Counted from the stretch's first letter, positions 18,201-25,039 are shown. The stretch: DNA of 64,000 nucleotides from Ahrensia sp. (GCA_028817895.1 JAPPOQ010000009.1:124001-188000); one strand, 5' to 3'. Numbers and translations are program-made. Notes: generated by a model from the sequence alone, not told the origin.

Positions 18201-18493
18201 GCATCGTTACCCATGTCATCTCGACCCATATCGAGGACCTGTCCTGGATGCTCGACGCGCTCGGCGATTCCGATGCGGCCGATGCCCGGATCGATCCGGC
18301 CCATGACAATGCCGACGAGGTCAGGCGTCCCGTCCCAGAGCGTGAGCCTCGGTCGAACGACAAAGGCCGCAAGCCGCTGACCGAAGAAGTCAGTCAGGCA
18401 GTCGTGAAGGCGCAACATGCCCGTTATGGCGCCGGTGCGCGACATCCGCGCGAGCAGGCGAAGAAGCTCTTCTACAGCAGGGATTTTCACTGA
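15218..18493 (+). CDS. dnaE2: Error-prone DNA polymerase DnaE2 (ImuC)
   Basis: 1091 aa from GTG 15218, which overlaps the imuB stop. An N-terminal PHP domain (LCITSNFTFLTGASHPEEY, AAVAITDTNSFAGIV) is followed by the C-family polymerase core (GRGSAANSAVCYALGIT, PPDIDVDFEHERREEV with catalytic Asp residues, EVAIIRPGPIQGDMVHP, GYGFPESHAASFALLVY). Near the C-terminus is an OB-fold nucleic-acid-binding domain (ITVAGLVITRQRPGTASG). DnaE2 extends past lesions during the SOS response together with ImuA/ImuB. The full cassette appears intact. Confidence 0.96.
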   Translation: MSYAELCITSNFTFLTGASHPEEYVARASELGLAAVAITDTNSFAGIVRAHGAGKELGVRTLVGVRLVLTDGADLLAFPKTRAGYGNLCRLLTIGKRRTAKGQCEIDIGDVVEWAEDCVLIVSGDTNAFAMAEQLKSAFSDDVFVGIAPRYDGDDETHFERRAAMTERAGVPLVAIGDVLMHHGRRKRLADVLSCIREKISIDRLGRLALPNAERRLKSEFEMRRIFRNYPQAVSNTLVIAERCTFSLDELKYEYPDEITDGRHPNERLRDLTEQGLLRRYPDGVPLHVRALVEKELTLIGELDYARYFLTVHDVVDFARSKSILCQGRGSAANSAVCYALGITEASPDVITMVFERFISAARNEPPDIDVDFEHERREEVIQHIYGKYGRHRAGICSTVIHFRSRAAIREVGKAMGLSVDAVSALSSQVWGVSGSDVAEDRVKAAGLDPRDPRLRQTLELIQEIIGFPRHLSQHVGGFVITRGRLDELCPVENAAMDDRTIIEWDKDDIDVIGMLKVDVLALGMLTCIRKAFDLLRSWKGLDYALSTIPQEDPAVYDMLCIADTLGVFQVESRAQMNFLPRMRPRTFYDLVIEVAIIRPGPIQGDMVHPFIKRRRGEEPVVFPSQDLEPVLGKTLGVPLFQEQAMQIAIVAAGFTATEADQLRRALGSFRGPGTVEAFKTRFITGCIGNGYDLDFAEACFRQLEGFSGYGFPESHAASFALLVYASSWLKRHHPEVFCCALLNAQPMGFYAPAQIVRDAREHDVAVLPVCVEHSYWDNVLEPSGDGSLAVRLGFRQIKGLREEDGHWLSAARGNGYRSIDAIWRRAGLNRAALSKLAAADAFAEYGLSRREALWEVKGLGGDKPLPLFEQAGEDLPSIVTPLPLMSREEEVFEDYVATRLTLRDHPVRLLRADIGRFEPSSGLRDTPDGKWITVAGLVITRQRPGTASGVIFLTLEDDTGVSNIVVWPKTFEKFRKQVMAGRLLKIRGKLQREGIVTHVISTHIEDLSWMLDALGDSDAADARIDPAHDNADEVRRPVPEREPRSNDKGRKPLTEEVSQAVVKAQHARYGAGARHPREQAKKLFYSRDFH

Positions 18494-18559
18494 CAAGGCT
18501 GATAGATTGAATGGATCGCAACATCACTGTCCCGGCTGCAATGTCAGCTTCGAGCCTTC

Positions 18560-18601
18560 TTTAGCGGACGCGATTCAAATCGAATCATCAAATCCGCTAA
18601 A
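18560..18601. repeat. Nested inverted repeat downstream of dnaE2
   Basis: Outer arms TTTAGCGGA (18560-18568) and TCCGCTAAA (18593-18601) are perfect 9-mers; an inner GATTC-AAATC-GAATC lies between them. No T-run follows, so it may be a bidirectional terminator between convergent dnaE2 and DUF1232 genes or a protein-binding palindrome. Confidence 0.5.
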
Positions 18602-18635
18602 CGCGTTTCGCAAAAGTGGCTGCCGACGGGATCGG

Positions 18636-19010
18636 TCAAATGCGATGAAATATCCACCAACCGGCCACGCCCGTCCCAGCCATCCAAATGAGTATGACGA
18701 CCATCGCACCCGCTTGGCTCTTCGGTAGCCTTTCATGATCGGAAGCGCGAGACCGGAATTCGCCCATCAGCGTTGGCGGGATCAGGCGGATGGCCAACAG
18801 AATTCCAAGAGGGACAATTAACAGGTCATCGACGTAGCCGAGGACCGGTATGAAGTCGGGTATCAGGTCGATTGGACTCAGAGCATAGGCAACGACCGCT
18901 ATTGAGATGAACTTTGCCAGCGATGGTGTGCGGGGATCTTTCGCGGCAATGTAGAGCGCGACAATGTCTGTCTTGACGGCTCGTGCCCAAGTTTTTGCTC
19001 GCTCAATCAT
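18636..19010 (-). CDS. YkvA family (DUF1232) membrane protein
   Basis: 124 aa with the DUF1232 signature ALSPIDLIPDFIPVLGYVDDLLIVPLG, typical of small YkvA-like proteins of unknown function. A second hydrophobic segment near the C-terminus (AMVVILIWMAGTGVAGWW) suggests two membrane passes. It is first downstream of the methyltransferase-like gene and transcribed in the same direction, 30 bases away. Confidence 0.85.
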   Translation of the reverse strand: MIERAKTWARAVKTDIVALYIAAKDPRTPSLAKFISIAVVAYALSPIDLIPDFIPVLGYVDDLLIVPLGILLAIRLIPPTLMGEFRSRASDHERLPKSQAGAMVVILIWMAGTGVAGWWIFHRI

Positions 19011-19040
19011 GCTTTTGAGTTTGGTTTGATGCGGTTCTTC

Positions 19041-19601
19041 TCAGAAATAGCGGCGCACGCGGGCCATGTAATTACGATAATTTTGCCCGTAGTTTTCTTC
19101 CAGCCACGGCTCTTCGGCAAACGGCGCAACCACAAGAACGGCAAGACCGATCGCGAGGATGGGCAACGTCCAGAGAGAGGCTGCGAGAATGCCCCACCCG
19201 ATCAGGATGACCATATCGGCAACGTATTGCGGATTGCGTGACCAGCAATAGAGGCCGTCCGCTTTCAATCCTGATGCCTCGCCGCTTGTGGCAGCCATGC
19301 CGATTATGTGGACGCCGCGCCAGACGACGATATTGCCGATGATGATGAGCGGCAGGCCGATGCCCCAACGCATTGATGCTGGCCAATCAAAGCGGTTCCA
19401 GTCCAGCAATCCAAGGAAGAATGCAGCAGCAAAGATCGACACGGTTATGAACCAGACCCGAAACTTGATAGCTGCCGTTGCATGATCGGGCGGCCATACT
19501 CGCCGCTCCGGCCGGGCAATCGACCAAAGCAACATGCCAAGCATGTAGACTCCAGCCAACATGCCGGTTGCCAGAATCAGAATGCGTGGCTCAATGGTCA
19601 T
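19041..19601 (-). CDS. Isoprenylcysteine carboxyl methyltransferase-like membrane protein
   Basis: 186 aa from ATG 19601, which lies inside the 3' end of the CDF gene (11-bp overlap), indicating coupling. There are about five membrane segments. The C-terminal part YCWSRNPQYVADMVILIGWG and EEPWLEENYGQNYRNYMARVRRYF matches bacterial phospholipid/isoprenylcysteine methyltransferase-like proteins (ICMT/PEMT type), whose RNPxY and EE motifs bind S-adenosylmethionine. The substrate in bacteria is mostly unknown. Similar genes often neighbour CDF metal exporters, as here. Confidence 0.82.
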   Translation of the reverse strand: MTIEPRILILATGMLAGVYMLGMLLWSIARPERRVWPPDHATAAIKFRVWFITVSIFAAAFFLGLLDWNRFDWPASMRWGIGLPLIIIGNIVVWRGVHIIGMAATSGEASGLKADGLYCWSRNPQYVADMVILIGWGILAASLWTLPILAIGLAVLVVAPFAEEPWLEENYGQNYRNYMARVRRYF

Positions 19602-20538
19602 GGTTCTGACCTGCCGGGTGTTCGGTACGGATATCGTGCCCAATGGTTTCGGGTTCCACGCAGGCGTGTTCGCTGCACTCCAGTTCCAGCGTCGTGTGGG
19701 AAATTCCAAACTTTCTTTTCAAAGCCTTTTTGATGGTCTCCTTGATCGCATCGGCATCGTTCCATCGTCCGGCATCGATGACGAGGTGAGCATCGAGCGC
19801 ACTCTCATGCTCCTGCATCTGCCACAGGTGCAGATGGTGGACGTCCGCCACGCCTGCAGCGCTCTTGATTTCGTGCAGCACGGATCGGGTATCCAGATTG
19901 GGAGGGCTTCCCAGCATCAGGATGCGGATAACGGCACCGATTTCCGCGAAGGATTGCCACAGGATGTATCCGGCGATCAGCAGCGTGACCAACGGGTCGA
20001 CCAGCCGCCAGTCATACAGGATGATGAGGGTTCCAGCCACAATGACGGCTATCGAGCCGAGCGCATCGGCGACGTTGTGCAGGAAGGCCGCGCGGATGTT
20101 CATGCTCTGCTTCGAGAGCGAATAAGTCAGCAGGGCCGTCAACGCATCGACCGCAAGGGCGATTCCAGCGATGATGACCACCAGCCAGCCATCGACACCT
20201 TGCGGCTCGAAAAACCGCAATATCGCTTCGTAGGTCAGATACAGGCCGATGACGATGAGCGTCGTATAGTTGATGAGCGCGGCGACGATCTCGGCCCGTC
20301 CGTAACCGAAGGTCATCGTTTCATTGGCGGGCCGCCGCGCGATCCTGCGGGCAAAGAATGCAATGATGAGCGAAAGCGCATCCGACAGATTGTGAATGGC
20401 GTCGGCGATCAGCGCGAGGCTTCCCGACAGCACTCCGCCAATGATTTGGGCAACAGTCAGCCCCAGATTGACGATAACCGCCCAGAAGACACGGGCGTCG
20501 CCCGCATCGGGATCAACATGGTTGTGGGAGCCTGCCAT
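19591..20538 (-). CDS. CDF-family divalent cation exporter (CzcD/DmeF-like)
   Basis: 315 aa. Six membrane segments carry the CDF metal-site motifs IADAIHNLSDALSL (TM2, H-x3-D) and FLHNVADALGS (TM5, H-x3-D), which together favour Zn(II) or a similar ion. The cytoplasmic C-terminal domain has VHHLHLWQMQEHESALDAHLVI. Short His-rich ends (SHNH, NHDH) are common in the family. It would export Zn, Co, Cd or Ni by proton antiport. It is divergent from a MerR regulator, with a MerR-type promoter pointing at this gene. Confidence 0.93.
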   Translation of the reverse strand: MAGSHNHVDPDAGDARVFWAVIVNLGLTVAQIIGGVLSGSLALIADAIHNLSDALSLIIAFFARRIARRPANETMTFGYGRAEIVAALINYTTLIVIGLYLTYEAILRFFEPQGVDGWLVVIIAGIALAVDALTALLTYSLSKQSMNIRAAFLHNVADALGSIAVIVAGTLIILYDWRLVDPLVTLLIAGYILWQSFAEIGAVIRILMLGSPPNLDTRSVLHEIKSAAGVADVHHLHLWQMQEHESALDAHLVIDAGRWNDADAIKETIKKALKRKFGISHTTLELECSEHACVEPETIGHDIRTEHPAGQNHDH

Positions 20539-20576
20539 TATCGTTTCTGAACCACTTTGAGATCGTGTTGATTACC

Positions 20577-20607
20577 GATATAATGTCTCTAGTAACTATA
20601 GCTTCAA
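20577..20607 (-). promoter_or_regulatory. MerR-type promoter of the CDF exporter
   Basis: On the minus strand: -35 TTGAAG (20602-20607), a 19-bp spacer, and -10 TATATC (20577-20582). The overlong 19-bp spacer carrying a dyad (CTATAGT-T-ACTAGAG) is the hallmark of promoters distorted and activated by MerR-family metal sensors. The adjacent divergent merR-type gene is the likely regulator. Confidence 0.75.
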
Positions 20608-20620
20608 GAGGTCTTTTTTC

Positions 20621-21031
20621 ATGCTTTCAATCGGGGAGCTTTCCAGGCGCACGGGCGTGAAGATTCCGACCATTCGCTATTATGAGCAGATGGGCTTGAT
20701 CGATGCGCCAGAGCGCTCGCAGGGCAATCAACGCCGATACACCAGCGAGGGTGTAAATCGCCTGTCGTTTATCCGCCATTCCCGTGATCTCGGTTTCTCG
20801 ATTGAGAATATCAAAGGGCTTCTGGAATTGAGCCAGCACCCTGAAAAACCTTGCCATGATGCACACAGCATTGCGGTTCAGCACCTTGAGGACGTTCAAG
20901 GCAGGATTGCTAAACTTCGGCGTTTGGAGCGTGAATTAAAGCGCATCTCAAAATGTGATGCTGGCAACATCGCAGATTGCGCCGTAATCGAGACACTTGC
21001 CGACCACGGGCTTTGTGAGACTGAGCATTAG
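20621..21031 (+). CDS. MerR-family metal-responsive regulator
   Basis: 136 aa. N-terminal winged HTH SIGELSRRTGVKIPTIRYYEQMGLI is classic MerR, followed by a long dimerisation helix. Cysteines in the C-terminal part (PCHDAHS, KCDAGNIADC, GLCETEH) could form the metal site; the pattern resembles ZntR/CadR-type sensors rather than CueR, whose C-x7-C loop is absent. It is divergent from the CDF exporter and probably controls it through the shared 80-bp intergenic region. Confidence 0.9.
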   Translation: MLSIGELSRRTGVKIPTIRYYEQMGLIDAPERSQGNQRRYTSEGVNRLSFIRHSRDLGFSIENIKGLLELSQHPEKPCHDAHSIAVQHLEDVQGRIAKLRRLERELKRISKCDAGNIADCAVIETLADHGLCETEH

Positions 21032-21124
21032 AGCTAGTCCCATCAGAGGTTTTCTCGAACCGCCGCAAGGTCCGCATAGCGGGTACCAAACTTCCCGAGT
21101 AACACCTGAAGGTGACGCATTGGG

Positions 21125-21149
21125 GCATTTTGTGCGCGAGGCAAAATGC
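21125..21149. repeat. Inverted repeat just upstream of the SRAP gene
   Basis: Perfect arms GCATTTTG (21125-21132) and CAAAATGC (21142-21149) separated by 9 bases, ending 13 bases before the SRAP start codon. It may be an operator or an mRNA hairpin near the ribosome site. No consensus for a known regulator is recognised. Confidence 0.4.
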
Positions 21150-21162
21150 TTATTGTGAAGTG

Positions 21163-21843
21163 ATGTGCGGACGTGGTGACCAGAGCCTCACCTGGGGCGA
21201 CATATGCGAATTGTCGGGGATCATTGGTGCCAAACCCGGCACCAATCTCGAACCCCGATACAATGTTGCGCCGACCACAACCGTCCATATCGTGCGGGAA
21301 GTTGACGGCAAGCGCCGCATCGAAAAGGCGCGGTGGGATCTGGTCCCGTCCTGGTGGAAACAGCCGCTTTCCGAAAAGAAATTCTCCACTCACAACGCCA
21401 AGGCGGAAACGATCACCGAAAAGGCGACGTTTCGTACTCCTTGGAAAAGGAGTCAGCGCTGCATCATTCCGATGAACTTCTTCGAATGGAGACGGCCACG
21501 AAAGAAAGGCGATCCGCCCTATCACATCTTTCCAACCAAGGAGCCTGCCTTCCGGATTGCCGGCCTGTGGGACGAATGGAAGGATCGCGAAACCGGCGAG
21601 GTCATCCTGTCCTGCACGGCGATCACCTGCGAACCCAACGACTTCATGAGCAGCCTGCATGACCGGATGCCCGTTATACTCGGGGCAGACCAGCTCGATG
21701 ACTGGTTCCAGGCCCCGCCCGAAATCGCCCATGACATGCTGAAACCCTGTCCCTCCGACTGGATGACAGCCAATCGTGTCAGCGCCTATGTGAACAATTC
21801 GCGCAATCAGGGACCGGAGTGCGTCGAACCGGACGAGGATTGA
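21163..21843 (+). CDS. SRAP/YedK-type (HMCES) abasic-site DNA-protein crosslink protein
   Basis: 226 aa from ATG 21163, fixed by the need for Met-Cys at the N-terminus (MCGRG): Cys2 becomes the nucleophile that crosslinks to abasic sites in single-stranded DNA. The other SRAP motifs are present: PRYNVAPT, STHNAKAETI (Asn), RCIIPMNFFEW (Glu), LHDRMPVIL (His). The protein shields abasic sites in ssDNA. It lies 3 kb from the predicted oriT, with WGR and SSB genes between, in the part of the element expected to enter a recipient early. Confidence 0.93.
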   Translation: MCGRGDQSLTWGDICELSGIIGAKPGTNLEPRYNVAPTTTVHIVREVDGKRRIEKARWDLVPSWWKQPLSEKKFSTHNAKAETITEKATFRTPWKRSQRCIIPMNFFEWRRPRKKGDPPYHIFPTKEPAFRIAGLWDEWKDRETGEVILSCTAITCEPNDFMSSLHDRMPVILGADQLDDWFQAPPEIAHDMLKPCPSDWMTANRVSAYVNNSRNQGPECVEPDED

Positions 21844-22004
21844 TCGCGGTGTACAGGATCGACGAAAGTCCGCCGGTCCTTCGATGGGCATTGCTTCGAC
21901 GCAATCTGTGCGGGTCAAAGACCGGCGGCGCGCATCCCTGACTGCCGAAGAGACCCGTTACGCTTTGGTGTGAACACCACAGTCCTTAGCGTCCAGGACC
22001 ACTA

Positions 22005-22310
22005 TTACCTATCGGCGTAACCGCGTTTTGTCTTTGCTGTGACAAGCCGATCACGGGCAAGGCCTGCGGCTGTCTCGTCATTGTAGAAGTCGATGCGCAG
22101 CCTGCCGCCCGATCCGGTCCGTCCCCAACTCCGCAAGACCGAGTGCCCTCCAAACAGGTTGGGCTGGACGGAGAGCGTGTAGAACCGGCTCATATTCCGG
22201 GCGGGATCGATCCGGTAGAGCGTGGTGTTGAATGCTGTGATGCCCATGCCGATCCATCGCATGCGCGGACTCACGCTTCCAACGAATTCGGTGAATCGCT
22301 CCGGTGCCAT
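22005..22310 (-). CDS. WGR-domain protein
   Basis: 101 aa. The C-terminal about 75 residues form a WGR domain: LYRIDPARNMSRFYTLSVQPNLFGGHSVLRSWGRTGSGG is recognisable by the central SWGRTG. WGR domains occur in PARPs and MolR and in stand-alone proteins of conjugative elements, where a nucleic-acid-binding role is suspected. The start is uncertain; internal ATGs about 16-21 codons downstream are also possible. It is convergent with the SRAP gene and divergent from ssb. Confidence 0.8.
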   Translation of the reverse strand: MAPERFTEFVGSVSPRMRWIGMGITAFNTTLYRIDPARNMSRFYTLSVQPNLFGGHSVLRSWGRTGSGGRLRIDFYNDETAAGLARDRLVTAKTKRGYADR

Positions 22311-22652
22311 CGATTCAGATCTCTGATGGGTTTGCCGTCTTCTTCGACCCGAAGGAAGGAGGCTTCTGTTTGCGTGTGATGGCTTTCCAGGCGGTGTGAG
22401 TGCCGGCGGACAAAGCTCTTGTCATGCAACGTCAGATCAGGGCCGGTCTCCAGTGGCCTTGTGTTTCTTGTGAGATGGGACGTGGCAGAGAACCCTGGCC
22501 GCAAAAATCACTAAACAGCTTCGCTGCTCCAGACGAACCGTGTCCTCGGCTATCGCCTGCGGGCCGCACCACTTCGTCTTCCGGTGATTGTTCCGTCCAG
22601 GAACCGTCTGCCCTGGCACGACCCATCGAAACACCAACCACTGGAGACAGAC
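22311..22652. other. Intergenic region between WGR and ssb genes
   Basis: 342 bases without a convincing gene on either strand. The only structure noted is a 15-bp dyad GTTCC-GTCCA-GGAAC (22590-22604), 49 bases before the ssb start, which could be an operator. It does not match the direct-repeat LexA box. The region must hold divergent promoters, but no clear -35/-10 pair is seen. Confidence 0.4.
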
Positions 22653-22985
22653 ATGATCAACAACGCAACATTCCAGATCATCGGCCGCATCGGCAGCATC
22701 AACGCACAGGAGAAAGTCACCCACATCTCGGTCGCATCCGACCGTCAGGTCAAAGGCGACGACGGCAAATGGACCTCAACGACCGACTGGAACACCGTCA
22801 CGGTCTTCTCCGAACCCCTTCGCAAGCGCCTCGCCAATGCCAAGGTCGGCAAGAAGGGCAACCAGCTCATCTTCCAGGGCTCGATCCAGTCGAACGCCTA
22901 CGAGAAGAATGGCGAGAAGGTCTACACGACGAACCTCGTCGCCCAGGACTTCGACGTCCTCTCCTTCGCAAAAGACGCGAAGTGA
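22653..22985 (+). CDS. ssb: Single-stranded DNA-binding protein (element-encoded)
   Basis: 110 aa from ATG 22653 (GGAGA 7-11 bases upstream). It is a single OB fold, with NNATFQIIGRIGSINAQEKVTHISVASD, WTSTTDWNTVTVFSE and GNQLIFQGSIQ typical of SSB. It lacks the long acidic tail ending in DDIPF of chromosomal SSBs, as is common for plasmid or ICE copies. It probably coats incoming single-stranded transfer DNA. A 58-aa gene follows in the same direction. Confidence 0.92.
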   Translation: MINNATFQIIGRIGSINAQEKVTHISVASDRQVKGDDGKWTSTTDWNTVTVFSEPLRKRLANAKVGKKGNQLIFQGSIQSNAYEKNGEKVYTTNLVAQDFDVLSFAKDAK

Positions 22986-23053
22986 CCGGAACCGGCGGCG
23001 GCCAACCGGCCGCCGCCACTCCCTCACAGACAATCCGACGAAGGACAAGACCC

Positions 23054-23230
23054 ATGACCTATCAGCAATCCCTCGAACTCGCCGAACTTCAGGCCGACCT
23101 TGCATTCGAACGGTATCTGGAAGCCTTCGAGGCCGACGAACACCCTGCATTCCTCGACGGCCTGACGACCGAAGCCCAGTTGGCACATGACCGCGTCGAT
23201 GAACTGCAAAACCACACATTCGCGATCTGA
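23054..23230 (+). CDS. Small acidic hypothetical protein downstream of ssb
   Basis: 58 aa from ATG 23054, 68 bases after ssb and before a terminator, so probably co-transcribed. The sequence is acidic and helical (SLELAELQADLAFERYLEAFEADE), with no recognised domain. Position in the predicted leading region next to ssb makes a role in early establishment possible, but nothing in the sequence proves it. Confidence 0.65.
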   Translation: MTYQQSLELAELQADLAFERYLEAFEADEHPAFLDGLTTEAQLAHDRVDELQNHTFAI

Positions 23231-23242
23231 ACCGGAGTCCAG

Positions 23243-23275
23243 CCCCTGGCGTCTTCAAGGCGTCAGGGGTTCTTC
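23243..23275 (+). terminator. Rho-independent terminator of the ssb unit
   Basis: CCCCTGGCG and CGTCAGGGG form a hairpin (one mismatch) around CTTCAAG-type loop bases, followed by TTCTTCTTC. It lies 12 bases after the 58-aa gene. Confidence 0.75.
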
Positions 23276-23292
23276 TTCAACCCATCAGACAG

Positions 23293-23460
23293 CTATCGGG
23301 GCCGGACCAGATCGACGGTAGCGATGATGACTGTGAGGGTTCCAAGCGCCCCGACCCACAGGTTCCCGTTCCAATAGCCGGCGATGCCGGCCACGATCCC
23401 GAGAATGCCGAGCGGCAGCAACCGAAACTCACCGGACTTCATATATGGCCGCCATGTCAT
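23293..23460 (-). CDS. Small membrane protein next to virC2
   Basis: 55 aa from ATG 23460. Two hydrophobic segments (LLPLGILGIVAGIAGYW and LWVGALGTLTVIIATVDLV) suggest a hairpin membrane protein. It starts 8 bases after the virC2 stop on the same strand, so it is likely the last gene of a virC1-virC2 operon. No family is recognised; a surface-exclusion or establishment role is conceivable but unproven. Confidence 0.6.
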   Translation of the reverse strand: MTWRPYMKSGEFRLLPLGILGIVAGIAGYWNGNLWVGALGTLTVIIATVDLVRPR

Positions 23461-23468
23461 CCCGATCT

Positions 23469-23996
23469 TCAGTCGCGTCGAACGTCCCCATCCGCTGCGG
23501 CAATGATTGTCTCGCCCATTGTCCTGCCCAGGGCACGATCGGACAAGATGCCGAACGGATCGAAGATGCACTTTGCTGTTGTGATGAACTCCGGACTAAC
23601 CCGGCGCGTCGTTTCTATCGGGGCCTCGTCCGAGAGAATATCGAACTGGAGAGGCTTGATGCTGCGCTTCAACACCGCAGCGTGGAAGTCGCCAAAGCCG
23701 CGTTTCAGCAGCCCAAGAATGGCGGTCCGCGGCGCGATCCCGGCTTCGATCATCTCGTCATAGACGGCGACCTGCCCCTTTGCAGGTGGATAGACCAACA
23801 GTCTCACAACAACACACTTACGGGTCTCGGCTCCTGACGTAACTGCCGGGGGTTTGACGTGCCACTTCCCCACTCCTTTCTTCTTTTCGGGAATCCGCTG
23901 TGCCTCAACATGGGCGGGACCTTCGGTTTCTTCTTCCGATATGCGCCGCTTGCGCTTGTTCGGATGCTCATAGCCACGCGGTTTGGTGATCCCCAT
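23469..23996 (-). CDS. virC2: VirC2-like conjugal transfer protein
   Basis: 175 aa; starts in the last base of the virC1 stop (TGATG), so translation is coupled. The first 60 residues are basic and low-complexity (KRKRRISEEETEG, PEKKKGVGKWHV). The rest resembles the ribbon-helix-helix domain of Agrobacterium VirC2 (VVVRLLVYPPAKGQVAVYDEMIEAGIAPRTAILGLLKRG region). VirC2 binds overdrive and border DNA together with VirC1 and raises T-strand production. The border-like site is 190 bases beyond virC1, consistent with this. Confidence 0.8.
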   Translation of the reverse strand: MGITKPRGYEHPNKRKRRISEEETEGPAHVEAQRIPEKKKGVGKWHVKPPAVTSGAETRKCVVVRLLVYPPAKGQVAVYDEMIEAGIAPRTAILGLLKRGFGDFHAAVLKRSIKPLQFDILSDEAPIETTRRVSPEFITTAKCIFDPFGILSDRALGRTMGETIIAAADGDVRRD

Positions 23997-24706
23997 CAGT
24001 TTTTCTCCACGCTCTCATCGAGTGCTTCCAGCAGATCGTTCGTCAGCGCCCGGGCTTCATCCATGGCGGCTGCAATGTGACCGGCGCTGATCCGTTTCAC
24101 GGGATCGTTCTTCAACTGCGCATGGATACGGTGCAGCAGTCCGCGCTTGCCAAGCGCGGCGAACGCGTCGCGATTGTGCAGTCGCGTTTCGCAGCACGGT
24201 AGTTCAGACAAGGCGTTCAGATCGTGCCTTTGGGAGACGGTCAGTTTTCTAACCGGAACCCGCTGGATGAGCAGGGCGGTCGTGATATCCATCGCCATCG
24301 ATTGATGCAGTTCGATCACATGTTCGAAGGTCGTCAGCGCCTGGGTCATGTCGAGCGTGGTCAGGGCCGAGGGGATGATGACCAGATCGGTGTTGATCAG
24401 ACAGGCATTGTTCAATTCCGATCCGCCGCCGCGTGTGTCGATGAGGGCATAACTGATACCCGCTTGCGAGGCCTCCTCGAAGGCTTTTTCGAATGATCGC
24501 AGATCATCGGCTTCATGGACCGTGATGCCGTCAGACCACGTGTCTGCCTTCATTGCGTTCTCGCGCCATTCGAGCAGCGGGAAGTTTTCATCGGCGTCGA
24601 TCAGGGCCACGCGTTTGCCCATCTGCGACAAGACCGATGCCACCGCCATGACCGCCGTGGTCTTGCCTGCACCGCCCTTGAAGGACGCGAATGTGATTGA
24701 CTTCAT
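23996..24706 (-). CDS. virC1: VirC1-like ParA ATPase
   Basis: 236 aa from ATG 24706, which aligns with the start of Agrobacterium VirC1; a GTG 4 codons upstream (24718) is possible. Deviant Walker A FKGGAGKTTAVMA, ALIDADENFPLLEWRENA and YALIDTRGGGSELNN are VirC1/ParA motifs. RQRVPVRKLTVSQR and RDAFAALGKRGLLH track VirC1 specifically rather than plasmid-partition ParA. VirC1 recruits the relaxosome to the membrane channel and stimulates relaxase cleavage. It is divergent from virD1 with the border-like repeat in between. Confidence 0.9.
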   Translation of the reverse strand: MKSITFASFKGGAGKTTAVMAVASVLSQMGKRVALIDADENFPLLEWRENAMKADTWSDGITVHEADDLRSFEKAFEEASQAGISYALIDTRGGGSELNNACLINTDLVIIPSALTTLDMTQALTTFEHVIELHQSMAMDITTALLIQRVPVRKLTVSQRHDLNALSELPCCETRLHNRDAFAALGKRGLLHRIHAQLKNDPVKRISAGHIAAAMDEARALTNDLLEALDESVEKN

Positions 24707-24892
24707 CGGCGCTGTCACGTCTCAGATTCACTGCAATCCGAAAATCCACCCAACCGGTAATCCACTTATCGGCCAATCTATCCAACCGATTGTCTACCGA
24801 TCCATGTTCCTTCCTGGCAGCATGAAATGCTCAACGCAGTGAAGGAGAAGCCAGTAGCACCGCTCCCGATTGGAACGCTAAGGGGAGAGGGA

Positions 24893-24940
24893 GGGTACGT
24901 GGCAGGATATATGCAAAGGTAGCACCTTTGCCACGTACCC
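24893..24940. other. Predicted oriT with T-DNA-border-like nick site
   Basis: Perfect 12-bp arms GGGTACGTGGCA (24893-24904) and TGCCACGTACCC (24929-24940) flank an inner hairpin CAAAGGT-AGC-ACCTTTG. At 24900-24912 the plus strand reads TGGCAGGATATAT, identical over 13 bases to the core of Agrobacterium T-DNA borders and related to RP4-type nic sites. By analogy the VirD2-type relaxase would cut the minus strand between G and C of TATCCTG/CCA (between complements of 24903 and 24902), so the virC/ssb side would lead. It lies between divergent virC1 and virD1. Confidence 0.88.
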
Positions 24941-25039
24941 CCACCAACGCCAGCCCCCAAAACAAAAGGGGGGCAGGGTTGGTCGCCCGAGGGCTGCCCT
25001 TGGACGAAAACGGCGCTCTTAGAGGAAGGATCGGGGGAT

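Noticed and set aside
19561-20550. Long plus-strand open frame opposite the CDF and methyltransferase genes
   Set aside because: Antisense shadow of two well-supported genes; its product has no domain sense and is rich in Arg, Gln and Asp.
21043-21117. 25-codon minus-strand frame (ending AAVRENL) between the MerR and SRAP genes
   Set aside because: Short, overlaps the SRAP upstream hairpin area, no homology recognised; not enough to call a gene.
22590-22604. GTTCC-GTCCA-GGAAC upstream of ssb as a LexA box
   Set aside because: The alphaproteobacterial LexA site is a direct repeat (GTTC-N7-GTTC); this is an inverted repeat. Kept only as a possible operator for another protein.
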